Positions 34,620 through 46,330 of a stretch of 64,000 nucleotides of DNA are shown one piece after another. Numbering within the stretch: position 1 is the first letter of the stretch; every line of letters begins with the position of its first letter. Source of the stretch: Hypomyces perniciosus (lineage: Eukaryota; Ascomycota; Sordariomycetes; Hypocreales; Hypocreaceae). The position numbers and the translations under genes were made by a program. The stretch is taken from assembly GCA_008477525.1 (NCBI GenBank), contig SPDT01000004.1, positions 2,232,001-2,296,000 of the forward strand, given 5' to 3'. The notes below the pieces were generated by a model that was not told the origin of the DNA, did no database searches, and saw only the letters and a program-made list of their open reading frames with translations.

Positions 34620-35832
34620 TCACGAGCTGCTGGCAGTAGTAGCCTGGCCTTCCGTGGCGGTCTCTGCTGCGTTGGTGGTGGATGAAGACGACGAGCCAGC
34701 ATTCTGGTTAGCCATGGCCATTTGCCACGCCGGGATAGATGCCTTAGCCCCGGAGCCGATCGTCGGTCTGTTGAAGGTGCTCTGGGCCAGACTCTTCGGC
34801 GCCTCAACCGCCGGTGAGCTGCTGTTGTCCGTCACGGCCTCGTTCGCAGATGTTCCTGACCGGCTCATTACCGCAGCCGCAGATGAGGAATTCCCATTAA
34901 CTCGCGGCAGGTAACTACCTGTCGTGGATACGGTAGAGCTGGAATTCATCCTCTGTGACACTAGTGTCTTGAGACTGGTCAGTTCCGTGTTGATCTCGGA
35001 CAGTCGATTGTTTGTGAGATCTTTCTGGTTGTTCATCGCCTTGGGTATCGCGTCTTTCAACGCCTGCACTTCATCGCGAATGCGCTGCGCATCGTCCTCA
35101 TGACGCCGATTCGCCGACTTTAATTCCGTCATGACAGTGTCCAGCTCCGACAGCGTAGTATCTAGTCGTTCTGTCCTCTGCTTCTCTGCATCCTTCAGCG
35201 CCTCGGTGTCCTTTGATAGTTGCTCAACCAGCGCAAAGGCTTTGTCGAACTGCTCTTCTATGGACTTCTTGTCTTGCTCTAGCCTCTCTGGCGTCGGTGG
35301 TGCTACAAGAGGGTAGACGTAATGCTGAAGCCATTAGCAAGATTGTGACGCAAGACGGATAGAGTCGCATACCTTGCCTAAAGAGTAGAGGCCATAACCA
35401 ACTCCGCCGACCACAGTTGCCATGATGAACCAATCCCTCCAATCCCTTTTGGGGGCAGCAGGCGGCGGCTGCCACGCATACTGGGGGTAGGGCTGATAGT
35501 ATGGCTGAGGAGGACCAGAAGGTCCGCTTGGGTACGGTGCACCTGGTACAGGCGCGCCGCTGCCTCCGGCCCTGGCTAGAGCAGCATCGATCTCTTCTTG
35601 TGACAGGTTCTTGGTGCGCAGGAATTGAATTCGATTCTCAACAGACGACGACGCAACGCTAGGATCCTGTAGAACTACTTCAGTGTCAGTTGTGCATGGG
35701 CAATGAGAGGCCCAACGGATTGGAACTGACATTGCACCTATTTCGCGGTCAGCAACACTGGGCAGACGCGGTATCAGATCTTAGAGTGTGGTCACTTACC
35801 GCGGAGGCCACCAGCTCCTCGCGAATAGCCAT
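34620..35832 (-). CDS. PEX14: Pex14, peroxisomal docking protein
   Basis: Minus-strand exons 35832-35800, a 7-nt micro-exon 35737-35731, 35674-35373 and 35324-34620; 348 residues. Splicing through the micro-exon gives MAIREELVASAVQFLQDPSV, matching the conserved Pex14 N-terminal helix bundle that binds WxxxF motifs of Pex5/Pex20. Then come VENRIQFLRTKNLSQEEID, a Pro/Tyr-rich linker (PYYQPYPQYAWQPPP) and the hydrophobic segment RDWFIMATVVGGVGYGLYSL at about residues 93-112, continuing into the family signature YVYPLVAPPTPERLEQDKKS. A long coiled coil follows (about 130-235), with a Ser/Asn/Thr-rich tail. Family knowledge: Pex14 with Pex13/Pex17 forms the docking site for import receptors. It is divergent from NDC80. 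Skipping the micro-exon would keep neither frame nor the FLQ motif. Confidence 0.95.
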
Positions 35833-36347
35833 GATAAATATGGAACTCGAGAGAGCCTCACCGCATCACTAGTCGATAGAACGATGTGTTGTAGCTTCAA
35901 GAATGAAAAAGGATAAATGATATGGAGAAATAGTAAGAGTAGCAGCGACAGCATGTGCTGAGTTCGGTAATGTGGATATCGTGGAATTGAATGGCTGGCT
36001 TGGACCGAGGCTGACATCACCCCAGACCAGAATGGGACAGCGAGGGAATGCGGAGTACGTACCTCCATTTTCATCCACTTCACCTCAAGATTGATCACGT
36101 GCTATCGTGACCGATAGTTACAGACTCGCGCCAGGGGTGGCCGTCCAATCAGGTCTCATGAAGCATGGTTTGTTTACTTTCCCGCCGAGCAACAATCTTT
36201 CTCCCAATCTGCCCCCCCACGTTTCCAGCGTACCCAAACATCATAGCTTTCCATTGGGCTTTTGATCCATGTTCGAGTTTGCCTACGCCCTGGGACGATA
36301 TTTGACAGAGTAAATCGTGTCGCACAGTCGCATAGAGTCCATCCACA
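35833..36347. other. Bidirectional promoter PEX14 / NDC80
   Basis: 515 bp between the two divergent ATGs, with one CACGTG at 36096-36101 and no gene. Confidence 0.75.
36096..36101. promoter_or_regulatory. CACGTG element in the PEX14-NDC80 promoter
   Basis: Perfect E-box palindrome 264 bp from the PEX14 ATG and about 250 bp from the NDC80 ATG. Binding is inferred, not shown. Confidence 0.35.
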
Positions 36348-38658
36348 ATGTCTCAAGATACCGGCCTGTGGAGTGTCCGCAGGAAAAGAGAGGTCGGTCC
36401 CCTGTCGCAAGAGTGGGAGGATTGGAATATTGTCGCATCCAGCGCAAAATGGACTGACAAGCTGCGCAGACGCTTGGAGGCATCAGTACGAATACCGGAA
36501 TCCCCGCGCCAGGATCGACCATGAAGCGCGCGAGTTCGATCAACCCCAATTTCACAGGCAACCACGGCAGATCGATGTCGGGATCTAGGCACTCCCTCGC
36601 AATGTCGCGGCCAAATCAACCACTATTCCAGCGCTCATCGTCCGGTGCCAATCTTGCAGATATCGGCCTCTCATCCATCAAACGGACGTCCTTCCAACAG
36701 CCCAAGGCAGCGTATACCCCCGCCGCGGCGAAGGCGTCTGCAGATGGCGACAGGCGAAGTAGTGTCTACCGCCCAAGACAGTCCACAAATGGCCCCATGA
36801 GCCACCAGAGCTTCTTTCAGACCACACCACAGCCAGCAGGAGTACCACGCGATCCCCGGCCGCTGAAGGACCGATCATTTCAGGCTCGAATCGCACAGGA
36901 GTTGATGGACTGCATGGTTCAAAACAATTTTGAGATGGAGATGAAGCACCCGATTTCCCAGAACATTCTCAAATCGCCAACTCAGAAGGACTTCAACTAC
37001 ATGTTCCAATGGCTTTACCACCGGATCGATCCCAGCCACCGTTTTCAGAAGAACATCGATCAAGAAGTCCCACCAATTCTCAAGCAACTAAGGTATCCCT
37101 TTGAACGGAGCATCACCAAGAGCCAAATTGCTGCAGTGGGCGGACAAAACTGGAGCACTTTCCTCGGACTTCTGCATTGGATGATGCAACTAGGTCAGAT
37201 GTTGGATGGCTACAGCAACAACAGGTACAGCGAAGCTTGCCTTGAGGCTGGACTCGATGTCAACGGTGACAACATCATCTTCGACTTCCTCAGCAATGCA
37301 TATAGAGACTGGCTTGCCATGGACGACGACATGGGTGATGAGGATGCTGAGCGGCTACTGGCTCCACACGTCGACTCTATGGCAAGAGCCTTTGAGCAAT
37401 CAAATTCCAAATACACAGCAGAACTCGAGATGCTCGAAGCTGAGAATGAAAGACTGCTCAAAGAGATTGAAGATCTCGAAAAATCGACACCAGACCCGGC
37501 TGTGTTGGACAACCACTTCAAGATCATGGAGGAGGACCGGGTGAAATTTGAAGATTACAATGCCCTTGCCATTCAGCGTTCAGAAAAGTACGAGAGTCGC
37601 ATCCAAGTATTGCAGGATGAGCTCGACAAGCTGGTAGACGAATTAAAGGAGGCTGAGGACGAGCGGCGAGGACTCCAGAGGGCTGTTGACGACCAGGGCA
37701 TCAGCATGCAGGATATGGACCGCATGACTTCTGAACGGGAGCGTCTGCAGAGAGGCATCGAGTCTGCGGGGCAAAGACTCGATGAGTTGAAGAAGAAGGT
37801 GATGGACAAGGAGTCAGAAGCGAGTCGAAAGCTCGACGAGCTTGAACGCATGGTCGACAAGTACAACACCATGGCCTACCAAATTGCGCTCATTCCTGCA
37901 ACGGCAGCCAACGCGAATGGGAAGGAATACGAGCTGCAAGTCGCTCTGAATGATAGCTCTGAATTTACGTCTTCAGGCAGAGCCCATACACCTACAACAG
38001 ATCGCCTGCTAGTTGACGCAACGACAGGATACCAGCCAGGGCACATTCTCAACTTGGATCTGAGAGGTCAAATCCGAAGCAGCTTCCTGGCATTGCGAAA
38101 GGAGATTGCAGAGCGACGCAGCGCCGTCATGGATGACATGATGAAGGATCATGACCTACTGGACGGCATCAAGGAAGCCATTGAAGACAAGCGCAACGAG
38201 GTTGAGGCCCTAAACCACCGGGTCAGAGCAGCTGAGGAGGAATACGAGAAGACAAAGGAGGTGGCGACAGCACAAAAAATGGCCTCAGATGCACAGATTG
38301 AGAAGATGGAAAAGGAGTTGTCAAGGATGCGCGCCGGTTTGACAGAGTCGGTGCAGCTTCTAGAGCAACGCGAGATCAATACTACCATTGAGTATGCTTA
38401 CCCCTTTGGCTTGCGAACGGCCTTGCCAGAATCCCGCTAACACATGTCAATTATAGGTATGAGCAACTTGTGCTTCGAGCAAACTCTCTCCGGGAGGAAC
38501 TGCACACGGAGATTGATCGCATGTTGAACGATGTAATCAAATTCAAAATCCATGTTCAGAAGAGTTTAGATGATTACGAGGGATTCGTTGCTGACGAGCT
38601 GGAGAAGGAACTGGGTGGAGACGAAATGCAGGATGATACCCGCGTGCTGGATATATGA
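36348..38658 (+). CDS. NDC80: Ndc80/Hec1, outer-kinetochore microtubule-binding protein
   Basis: Exons 36348-36392, 36470-38391 and 38457-38658 encode 722 residues. The 15-codon first exon ([15 protein letters not shown]) joins TLGG in exon 2, restoring the fungal N-terminus with its Arg/Lys-rich, phosphorylatable tail (several SxxSxR motifs). The calponin-homology domain occupies about residues 110-240: [47 protein letters not shown] and [20 protein letters not shown]. From about residue 300 to the end the protein is a long coiled coil, briefly broken near [15 protein letters not shown]. Ndc80 dimerises with Nuf2 and binds microtubules. The last intron (GTATGC...TATAG) sits inside the coiled coil and joins NTTIE to [15 protein letters not shown]. 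Confidence 0.97.
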
Positions 38659-39154
38659 GATGGATGGTTTCTTGAACATGATGGTCATGATGGATGTGGG
38701 TGCGAGCATGATGGTGGCCGGCGTTGGTGGCGTTGGCTAGTTAAGGAGCCTTCTGGTGGATATGTTTTCTGTTCAAAATACCACTTGATTTTAGTTATGA
38801 ATAATGAGCTGCTAATAAAAGTTTTTTTTTTTTGGAGATGAAGATGCCTGCCTGGATCTATCCATACATATGTATTAAAGGTCTTTGGCCTTCATCTTCT
38901 CGTTTACTGGGCTCTAATCCACAATCACGTGACATGGTTGTCTTAGTTCCTGTGGATGTCCAAAAGTTTTTCCTTTCCGAGAAAGTGGGCTTCGGTGTGA
39001 TAAGCTTTACTAGGCTATTATCGCAACTTTTTTTTTCTTTGCAGGCAGTTTCTGGATAATCCATCAACCTTTCCTCACCTTCCTACCAAACCTCTCTTTA
39101 AACCTCTACGGCCGTGAGCCTTTCTCGGGCGAGCCCCATATCTACTTTCTGAAA
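38659..39154. other. Intergenic; SNU13 promoter
   Basis: 496 bp. Holds the NDC80 3'UTR, a TCACGTGA palindrome at 38925 and T-rich/CT-rich tracts near 39030 just before the SNU13 start. Confidence 0.7.
38925..38932. promoter_or_regulatory. TCACGTGA palindrome upstream of SNU13
   Basis: Eight-base perfect palindrome about 225 bp before the SNU13 ATG; a Cbf1/bHLH-type site by sequence. Confidence 0.4.
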
Positions 39155-39654
39155 ATGTCCTCTGACGTAGGCAAGTGATTTCTGGCGAATCATCTATCCT
39201 TCATTCGTTTACTGACTGCGAATCACAGCGTGGCCCTTGGCCGATGCGGCCTTGACGCAGGAGATTCTGGATCTCCTCCAGTCGGCGATGCACATTCGCC
39301 AGGCCAAGAAGGGTGCTAACGAAGGTACGTCTCTGCCCAATTTGCTGGAGGCTTTTTCTGTTGCAATGGGTGCTGACTGGACTCACCACAGTTACCAAGG
39401 CGATTAACCGTGGTACTTGTGAATTGGCTATCCTCGCCGCCGATACCGAGCCCCTCGCGATCATCCTCCACATCCCGCTCATCTGCGAAGACAAGGGCGT
39501 CCCCTACGTCTATGTCCCCAGCAAGACCATGCTCGGAAGAGCTTGTGGTGTGAGCCGGGCTGTTATTGCTGCAAGCATCAGCTCCAACGAGCTGAGTGAG
39601 CTGTCTGGACAGATCAAGGCTCTCCAGCAGAAGGTTGAGAGACTTGCGATTTAA
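39155..39654 (+). CDS. SNU13: Snu13/15.5K, L7Ae-family kink-turn binding protein of U4 snRNP and box C/D snoRNPs
   Basis: Exons 39155-39170, 39229-39324 and 39392-39654 encode 124 residues, the usual size. AWPLADAALTQEILDLLQSA, KKGANEVTKAINRGTCELAI, LAADTEPLAIILHIPLICED, KGVPYVYVPSKTMLGRACGV and SRAVIAASI are family hallmarks; the GANE and RACGVSR segments contact the kink-turn. The first intron uses a GC donor: GTAG|GCAAGT ... ATCACAG. Using the nearby GT four bases earlier would shift the frame, whereas GC-AG splicing yields MSSDVAWPLADAAL. Family knowledge: Snu13 nucleates assembly of U4/U6 and box C/D particles. Some positions depart from the yeast/human consensus (for example AMHIRQAKKG), but the length and core are intact. 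Confidence 0.95.
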
Positions 39655-40518
39655 AATGCCAGCATTGGGTCTTGCGACGGGCAGTTTTCAGGACGCACGC
39701 CAGAAATGGTGTCGTGAACAGCTGTCTGTGTCATGTGCATGCAGTGCGCTTAATGTTTGAAACAAACATTTATATAAACTAAGCACTTTAACATTAGAGA
39801 ACCAATGAACATTTTTATCGATTTTTTTGGGGGGAAAGGCCCCACTGAAACTGCGCTTAATGCTGCTGATAGTGATGGCCCCACTAGAGTTCCGGGAGAC
39901 ATTGAATTCCCTCTTGTCACTTACATGATTGATTTTCACACCACCAGGTCAACAGCTACGTGGGTCACAAGTGTCGACTGAGGTCCAAAACACTAACTAG
40001 TACTATGGCCATGACGCTATCTTCAAGTTCCTCCGACTGTGACTAGAATGACTGATAGGGACCAGTGGAAGGATCAACGGCTAAGCGAATGCGAGCAACC
40101 ACACGCCGGACATAGAACTATGACTTCCTCCAGCCGCTCCGCTCCGGGTCCGCTTAGACACCGAACTCCGCTTCCACGTGTGGGATCACTTCTCTGTCCA
40201 GCCAGTATAGTAATATGCACATCCGCTCTAATACCGGCTAACTCCGCTTAAGACCATCGCTCTCGCATCCCGTATCAGGGAACGAATCCTGCCATGTCAC
40301 AGCTCAGGTATTCAGCTCAGGTAATGCGGTCATTATGTCGAAGAACTGGGCCGCCCCCGGCGAGTACATCAAATGGACGCACAATTATTGAAATGGCTTT
40401 CGAAGCCACAATATATTCAAATACTATGTATGGCGGGCCTTCCGGCACCTCCTCGTGAAATGATGGTCTCTGTCTCTTCTTCTTTGCCTTTCTTCTCATA
40501 TCTGTCAATCCCGTCTGG
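39655..40518. other. Intergenic
   Basis: 864 bp with the SNU13 3'UTR and the promoter of the next gene. No gene seen. Confidence 0.65.
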
Positions 40519-41855
40519 ATGCCGCAGCTCCGTGGTCAGATCTCAATAGCCAGTACTATCATCGCTGCTGCCGTTGCTGCAACCACCACAGTAGTAATGT
40601 CTCGCAAGTCTTCCTCTTCTGCATCATCGGCGTTGGATACCTATTCCACAGCTGTATCAAAGATCCCAGGCCGCACCAACTTGCCAGAGGAGGCTGTTTC
40701 AAACCCCCATCATATTGTCAAGAGAAACTCCGTCACTGGTTTCAGGAATCCTTATCCGTCATACTCGAATCCCGTGACTGTTGCCTCACTCTTGAAGTCA
40801 ATTGTCTGGTTTGTCAACGACATAAACCCTAGTCAATACGTTTCTCGTACGAACTAACTCGACATAACAGGCCAACCATCACTGGCGAGCTCAAGTGGCC
40901 GGACACTAAACCACCTACAGTTCCTATCACCAAGCCAGAATGGCTTCCCAACCGTTCGGCCTCAGACAAGCTTAGGGCTACCTGGCTCGGCCATGCCTGC
41001 TACTATGTCGAGTTCCCCTCAGGCCTGCGCGTCCTTTTCGACCCTGTGTTCGAGGATCGATGCTCGCCTTTTACCTTCATGGGCCCCAAGCGCTTCACTC
41101 CACGACCTTGCGATCTCAAAGACATCCCCGTCGTCGATGCCGTTGTTATAAGTCACAGCCACTACGACCATCTCTCTCACCCTTCGATCCTCGAGATTCA
41201 GAAGCACCACCCCGAGGCGCAATTCTTCGTCGGCCTCGGCTTGGAGTCGTGGTTCCGCAAGAATGGCTTGAAAAACGTCACAGAGCTCGACTGGTGGGAA
41301 GATGCCGAGCTGACCGTCAGCGCCAAAGGCGACGGCAACAAGCAACCCATCTCAGCTCGCATATCTTGCCTTCCCTGCCAACACACATCTGCAAGGACGG
41401 CATTTGATACGGACACTACACTATGGTGCTCATGGGGCGTCCGCTCCGGTGACAGGTCCGTCTGGTTCGGCGGCGACACCGGCTATCGCGCCGTCCCGCA
41501 CCTCCCTCCGGGTGTTGACGACTACGGGGCCGAGTATGAATCCCTCCCGCGCTGCCCACAGTTCAAGCAGATCGGCGAGCTCCGCGGGCCCTTCGACCTA
41601 GGTTTGATCCCCATCGGCGCGTATTTCCCCCGAGTTGCCTTCTCCGCTATGCATGCCAACCCCTTCGACTCGGTGGAGATCTTCCAGGATACCAAGTGTC
41701 AAAGGGCCATGGGCATCCACTGGGGCACTTGGGCATTGACGATGGAGGAGGTGCTAGAGCCGCCCCAAATGCTTAGAGAAGCGCTGAAACGCAAAGGCAT
41801 ACCGGAGACGGGCGTGTTCGACGTGTGCGATATCGGACAGAGCAGGGAGTTTTAG
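40519..41855 (+). CDS. NAPE-PLD/FMP30-type metallo-beta-lactamase-fold phospholipase
   Basis: Exons 40519-40808 and 40871-41855 encode 424 residues. The N-terminus is uncharged/hydrophobic then basic ([20 protein letters not shown] followed by SRKSS), fitting a mitochondrial inner-membrane signal-anchor as in yeast Fmp30. The catalytic domain begins [20 protein letters not shown] and has the zinc motif HSHYDHLS at about residue 192, [23 protein letters not shown] and [11 protein letters not shown], all in the order of N-acylphosphatidylethanolamine phospholipase D. Such enzymes release N-acylethanolamines from membrane lipids; Fmp30 also influences cardiolipin in yeast. The intron is fixed by restoration of [17 protein letters not shown]. 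Assignment to the family is firm; the physiological lipid is inferred. Confidence 0.93.
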
Positions 41856-42215
41856 GTTTCGGGAAACAAAACTAATATTAATCAAGATGCAAATACACCC
41901 CTTTTTTTTTCTTTGCGGAGTATAGTATACGTAGCAGTGGACACATGTACGAATGTATGGCGCCTTGTGCTATCATTCAATGTAAAACTTTATTTAATTA
42001 CAATTCAACGAAGCATCCATATTATATGTATAGGCTGTGAAGGCTGGCGAATTATGACACCAGCACTCTCCATATGCATGATGGTGGACGACACTTGTTA
42101 GCACACGGTTCATCGCCACCAAAGTTAGCTACGTAGAAGGGCGGGGGAAAAGTAAAGCAGTCCTCAATTAATCATTGACATCCACATCTTCATCCTCTTA
42201 TTTGCCTCTTTGCCC
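41856..42215. other. Intergenic between convergent genes
   Basis: 360 bp with a T-rich tract near 41900; presumed 3'UTRs of both flanking genes. Confidence 0.7.
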
Positions 42216-43950
42216 TTACGAGCCGCGAACTTTGAGGGGGTGCGCCTCCGTGTTGAAGACAAACTGAATTGGTTCGTCGAGCTTAAGCTGGACCTCCGAC
42301 TCCTCGCCAAAGATTAGGTAGAGGTATTTGAGTGTCTCAGCCAGCCAGAAACTCTGCATTTCATCAGAGATGCCGCCACCATTGGGCTTGGTCACGTCAT
42401 TGATGGACGAGAAAGCGATGCCGACACGGCATGCCTTGCGAATATGCTGGAAGGCCTCCCAAGCTAGGTCCTGGAATTTGGGATCACCAGTAACGCGGTA
42501 GGCGTAGTACAAGCTCTCGATTGTCTCGGGTCGCAGAATATATCCCGGTGACGTGGGCCAGAATCCTGTCTTCTTATAAACGTCTGACTGTGCCGGGGGA
42601 GGTGGTGGGTTGGCGCTGCTATTCTGTGGGATCTCGCTGGAAACCCATTGGAAACCCTCGGGACCAATACCAGAGGCAGTCTGGCGATAGGTCTCATAGT
42701 ATGATTCGGCCAGTTCGACGCCAAACTTGATGTACTTTTCCTCGCGCAGAACAATGCCTCCGAGGATGAAATTGCCTCCAGCAAAGCTAGCCACTAGATC
42801 TGTGTCAGCTATGAAGGGACAAGTTTTACACGAAACGGATCAACTACTCACAATGTCCCGACTGAGGAATGGGTTGCTGCCCTGAGTATTGTGACAAGAA
42901 TGTCAAGTTGCTTTGGGATGTCGGGTGCGAGGCGAGATACTTCATAGTAGAATCGGCCGCAAGGACCCAGCGATCCTTGTAGCTTTTAAACGCTTCCCGA
43001 TCATACACATACATCTTGATCAGGTACTCGTAGAAGCTATCAGTCAGACCGGACCACCCGCCGTTGCTATCCAGGAACTGCCCATTTTTGGTGCTGACGA
43101 ACGTCCCCACAAGGCCAGGCCAGGCCTCTGGGCTTCCTTCTGGTTTTAGGAGATGCTCCTCAGCCTTTTGAGCAAGCTCGGCGTACAGCTTATTGCCTGT
43201 AAGGTCGCTGAGGCGCGTCCACTCGAGGACCAGCGTGCCAATCTCGGCGATGTTGTTCCTGTCCGTACCGCTGTTACGGGGCTTGGGATTCAGGAACACG
43301 GTGGGATCCGGGACACCACTTGGCGTATCGAATGCCACTTTCAGACTGTTTGCAAGACTTTCGGCCTGTGTCAAGAGATTGGCCACAAGCTGTGGGTCTT
43401 TCACCATAAAGTCCATTGGTCCCTTGAGCAAGTCGTAAGCTAGGCGTTCGATTAGCGATCAGAATTACTTCGCTCTAAGGCGTCTCATGATCATGTCTTA
43501 CCGGACAGCAAGCCACCTAGGTATCGGATGTTCGTCTCGAACACGGAAACGCCTTGGTTGTATTTTGCTGTAGTGGTGAACTTGATCTTGGGAACAAACC
43601 TCAAAATCTGATCGACGGCCTTGGAGTGTCCCATGATAATGGCAGTGCTCAACGCGTCAATAGCCGTTACACCCCAGCCATTTCTATATGAGCGGTTAGA
43701 CCTTGGTAAGACTCTGAAGTCTGCGAACAACGACTTACCGGTCATCAACGTAGGTATTGCTTGCGGGATGGAGGGTGTCATGGGGGAACGCCTTGTGGTA
43801 GTATGCGATCCACGAAGTATTGAAGGCATTTCTAACCGCAAATGCCCTCTCAACGTTTGGCGAGCCACGTCTCTCGACTTCTGGCCGTGGGTATGCAAAA
43901 ACAGGGGTGATCAGGCCCAGGGCCAATACGGAGACACAATTGAACCGCAT
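42216..43950 (-). CDS. Secreted GH47 alpha-1,2-mannosidase
   Basis: Minus-strand exons 43950-43739, 43683-43502, 43439-42852 and 42793-42216; 519 residues. The ATG at 43950 starts a signal peptide ([19 protein letters not shown]) and no membrane anchor follows, so the enzyme should be secreted or luminal, like the classic Aspergillus/Trichoderma secreted 1,2-alpha-mannosidases of about 500 residues. Motifs in order: [112 protein letters not shown] and [13 protein letters not shown]. Each of the three introns interrupts and restores one of these blocks. It cleaves alpha-1,2-mannose from high-mannose glycans. It is the second GH47 of this window and shares little outside the motifs with the membrane-bound copy. 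Confidence 0.95.
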
Positions 43951-45082
43951 GATGCCACTCTTAACGAAGGAGTCCCGTATCAACAGAAGAGCATATAGGC
44001 CATGCGGAAGGGGAGGGAAACCCGGTATTTCAATGATTTCAAGACGTGTCTTAAATCAGACGCCCCGGGGGGTGGTCTTGGACAGTGGCCCATATTACTA
44101 CGGTAGTACTGACAAAATGGACCAAGGTTGCATCGATGGCACATCAAGCAGCACGCCAAGCATAATGCATGTGGCCGCGATGGAGATGTCCACGGCAGGG
44201 CACCTTCAAGCCCCGGGCTTTTGCCACTTTGTGATGGCGGAGCGGGTCGAGAATCCAGGTATGCTAACGATCCATGGATCTTCCGGGGTGCAGTGAAAGG
44301 CGCGAGGATCTTCGCAACATCATCTGATGCTGTCAGAACACGGTCCTAGAAGGAGAACTTGTCCAGTGATAGCATCGGACCAATAACAGCGGGGGTGGTG
44401 TGGTTCCATGCAACCTTATAGCAAAGCCCGCAGATCAAAATTACACCCCGTGCCGAGGCCAGGCGTCGCTTGAACACGGTTGTGAGCGTCAATGAATCAG
44501 GTTGCGTGTTGTGTTGGTTCTAACTACCGAGACAAAGCTGTGCACTCGAATACTACTCGGTATTACGAAGAATGCACTCCCTTCTCCACAATATGCATGC
44601 TCCAACGCATGGCAGTGGAGATTGGCGGCGCCACCTCAGGAACCGAAGAACCCTCAAAGGCTCACGGACTCGAAAGCTCCAGGGGCTGCATCGGCATTGT
44701 TGTCATAGGTACCCACTCCGCTTGTTCATGATTCTAGCCGAGGGATCCAGAGAACAATTGGGCCTACTGATGCGGGTACAAGTGCCATAGTTAGGATATA
44801 GCATTGATATGATCGATACACTTGCGTCGGACAGAGCATGTGCACTCGATATGTCCTCGTATCCTCCTTTTTGATCGCCCACAAACACGGGGGCGGATTC
44901 TCATGCAGAGTAATACCTTGGTTGTGTGCAACAGGAACCAAGGCCGTCGTGATCCATAAGCCGATCCATGATCCCCTCTCTTCGGCAGTTATGCGGCGGA
45001 TTTAATAAGATTGCAAGCCTGAGTGTAACTTTGAGGGCGGGGGAAACCTTGGCTGCTGCTGCATTGGGTTGCGCGAATATCT
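43951..45082. other. Intergenic
   Basis: 1.1 kb between the 5' end of the GH47 gene and the 3' end of RAD10. Short frames only. Confidence 0.65.
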
Positions 45083-46330
45083 TCAACCATTTTCTCGCAA
45101 TTTCGCCAATGCCGCAGCTACACCCCCGCGCAGTTGTTCGTCTTCTATTCCAGTCTTCAGTCCCTCCTTTTCTGGGTCTATCAGTTGAGCTGTCCGTTTC
45201 GATTCCTCAATAGCCGCGGCCAACAATGCCTCTTCCTCATCCTCGTCATCCATTTCATCCAAGAAATGAAATTGCTTTGCGGGAGACGCCTCCTCTGTCT
45301 GATGGAAGCCCGATGTGCTTTCGGCCGACGATTCTTGGCCATATGACTTCTGTGGTAGCACTCCCTTCAGAGGCACGCTAGAAAGTGGTCTGGCCTGGTC
45401 CAACCGCGAGGATCGGGCAGTATCGGCACTTAATGAAGACTGTCCCGCAGGAGCAGTGGATGTCTGCAGCCCACGCTTCGCGGCCTTCTTTGCCCTGAAC
45501 GGCTCTTCGATCGCGGAAGTCCATCTCTTAATCTTGACCCCGCCCCATCCGTTAAGCATGCCAAGCTGCTCCGGTTCTGCGTTGATGGCATTCCTGACGC
45601 TGCCGAAGTTGGCTACCAGAGCTACAGCATCTGACTTATTGAGGCTTCTTGGCACCGTTACGAAATCGACGAGTTTGTCCCCGTAGCTGGATGCTTGCTG
45701 ACCACGAATGGCTGTAAAGTTGGCGTTCTCGTAGGATTTGTAGAGTTCGAGATAGCGGGCCGCTTCAGCGGCAGACCAACACAATATAATTGTGGCGTTG
45801 TTGACCAAAGACGTCTTGGATAACTCGCGTAGCGGGTCTTCGTGGTTCGGAATGTCTACCAGCGTAAGGAGGATACGAAGATTGTACTTGCCCTGCAGGT
45901 TGCGGATGCGAGTGTATATGTATTCGGGATGAAGACGGTGGTACTTGAGACTGATTATGAGCTTCCATTAGTATTATGGCGCCGTGCTGTGCGCTCCGAT
46001 GCCATACCTGAGGAACAATGCGCAGGTTGTAAGCCCAAGGACATAGTCGGCAGGTACATCACTATACTCCCATGGTATTGATCGGATACACGTCAAGACG
46101 GGGTTGCCTCGCTGACGGGGCGACACAAGAATTGTCGAGCCGGAGCTCTTCGGCGGAATGACTTGTGGTGTCGGTTGTACGATCTTGTTTCCCGACGTGC
46201 TGCTGGTAGGAGGTGCCTTATCAAGGCGCTGGGGAGTGGGCTGTTTTATGGGCTTGCGTGCTGGCGGTGTTGGATCAGCGGCCGCCATGGCCTCCAGGAG
46301 GGCTTCATCGGCGCCGTAGTCGTCATCCAT
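45083..46330 (-). CDS. RAD10: Rad10/ERCC1/Swi10, nucleotide-excision-repair nuclease subunit
   Basis: Minus-strand exons 46330-46008 and 45950-45083 give 396 residues. The central domain begins GNPVLTCIRSIPWEYSDVPA, continues DYVLGLTTCALFLSLKYHRL (made by the splice) and HPEYIYTRIRNLQGKYNLRI, the diagnostic ERCC1 fold that binds XPA/Rad14 and DNA. A helix-hairpin-helix pair follows at the C-terminal side (NFGSVRNAINAEPEQLGMLN then GWGGVKIKRW), which dimerises with the Rad1/XPF nuclease. Beyond it lies an extension of about 130 residues, acidic and Ala/Glu-rich, that yeast Rad10 (210 residues) and human ERCC1 (297) lack but fungal homologues often have. The complex makes the 5' incision in excision repair and trims recombination intermediates. 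Confidence 0.96.
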
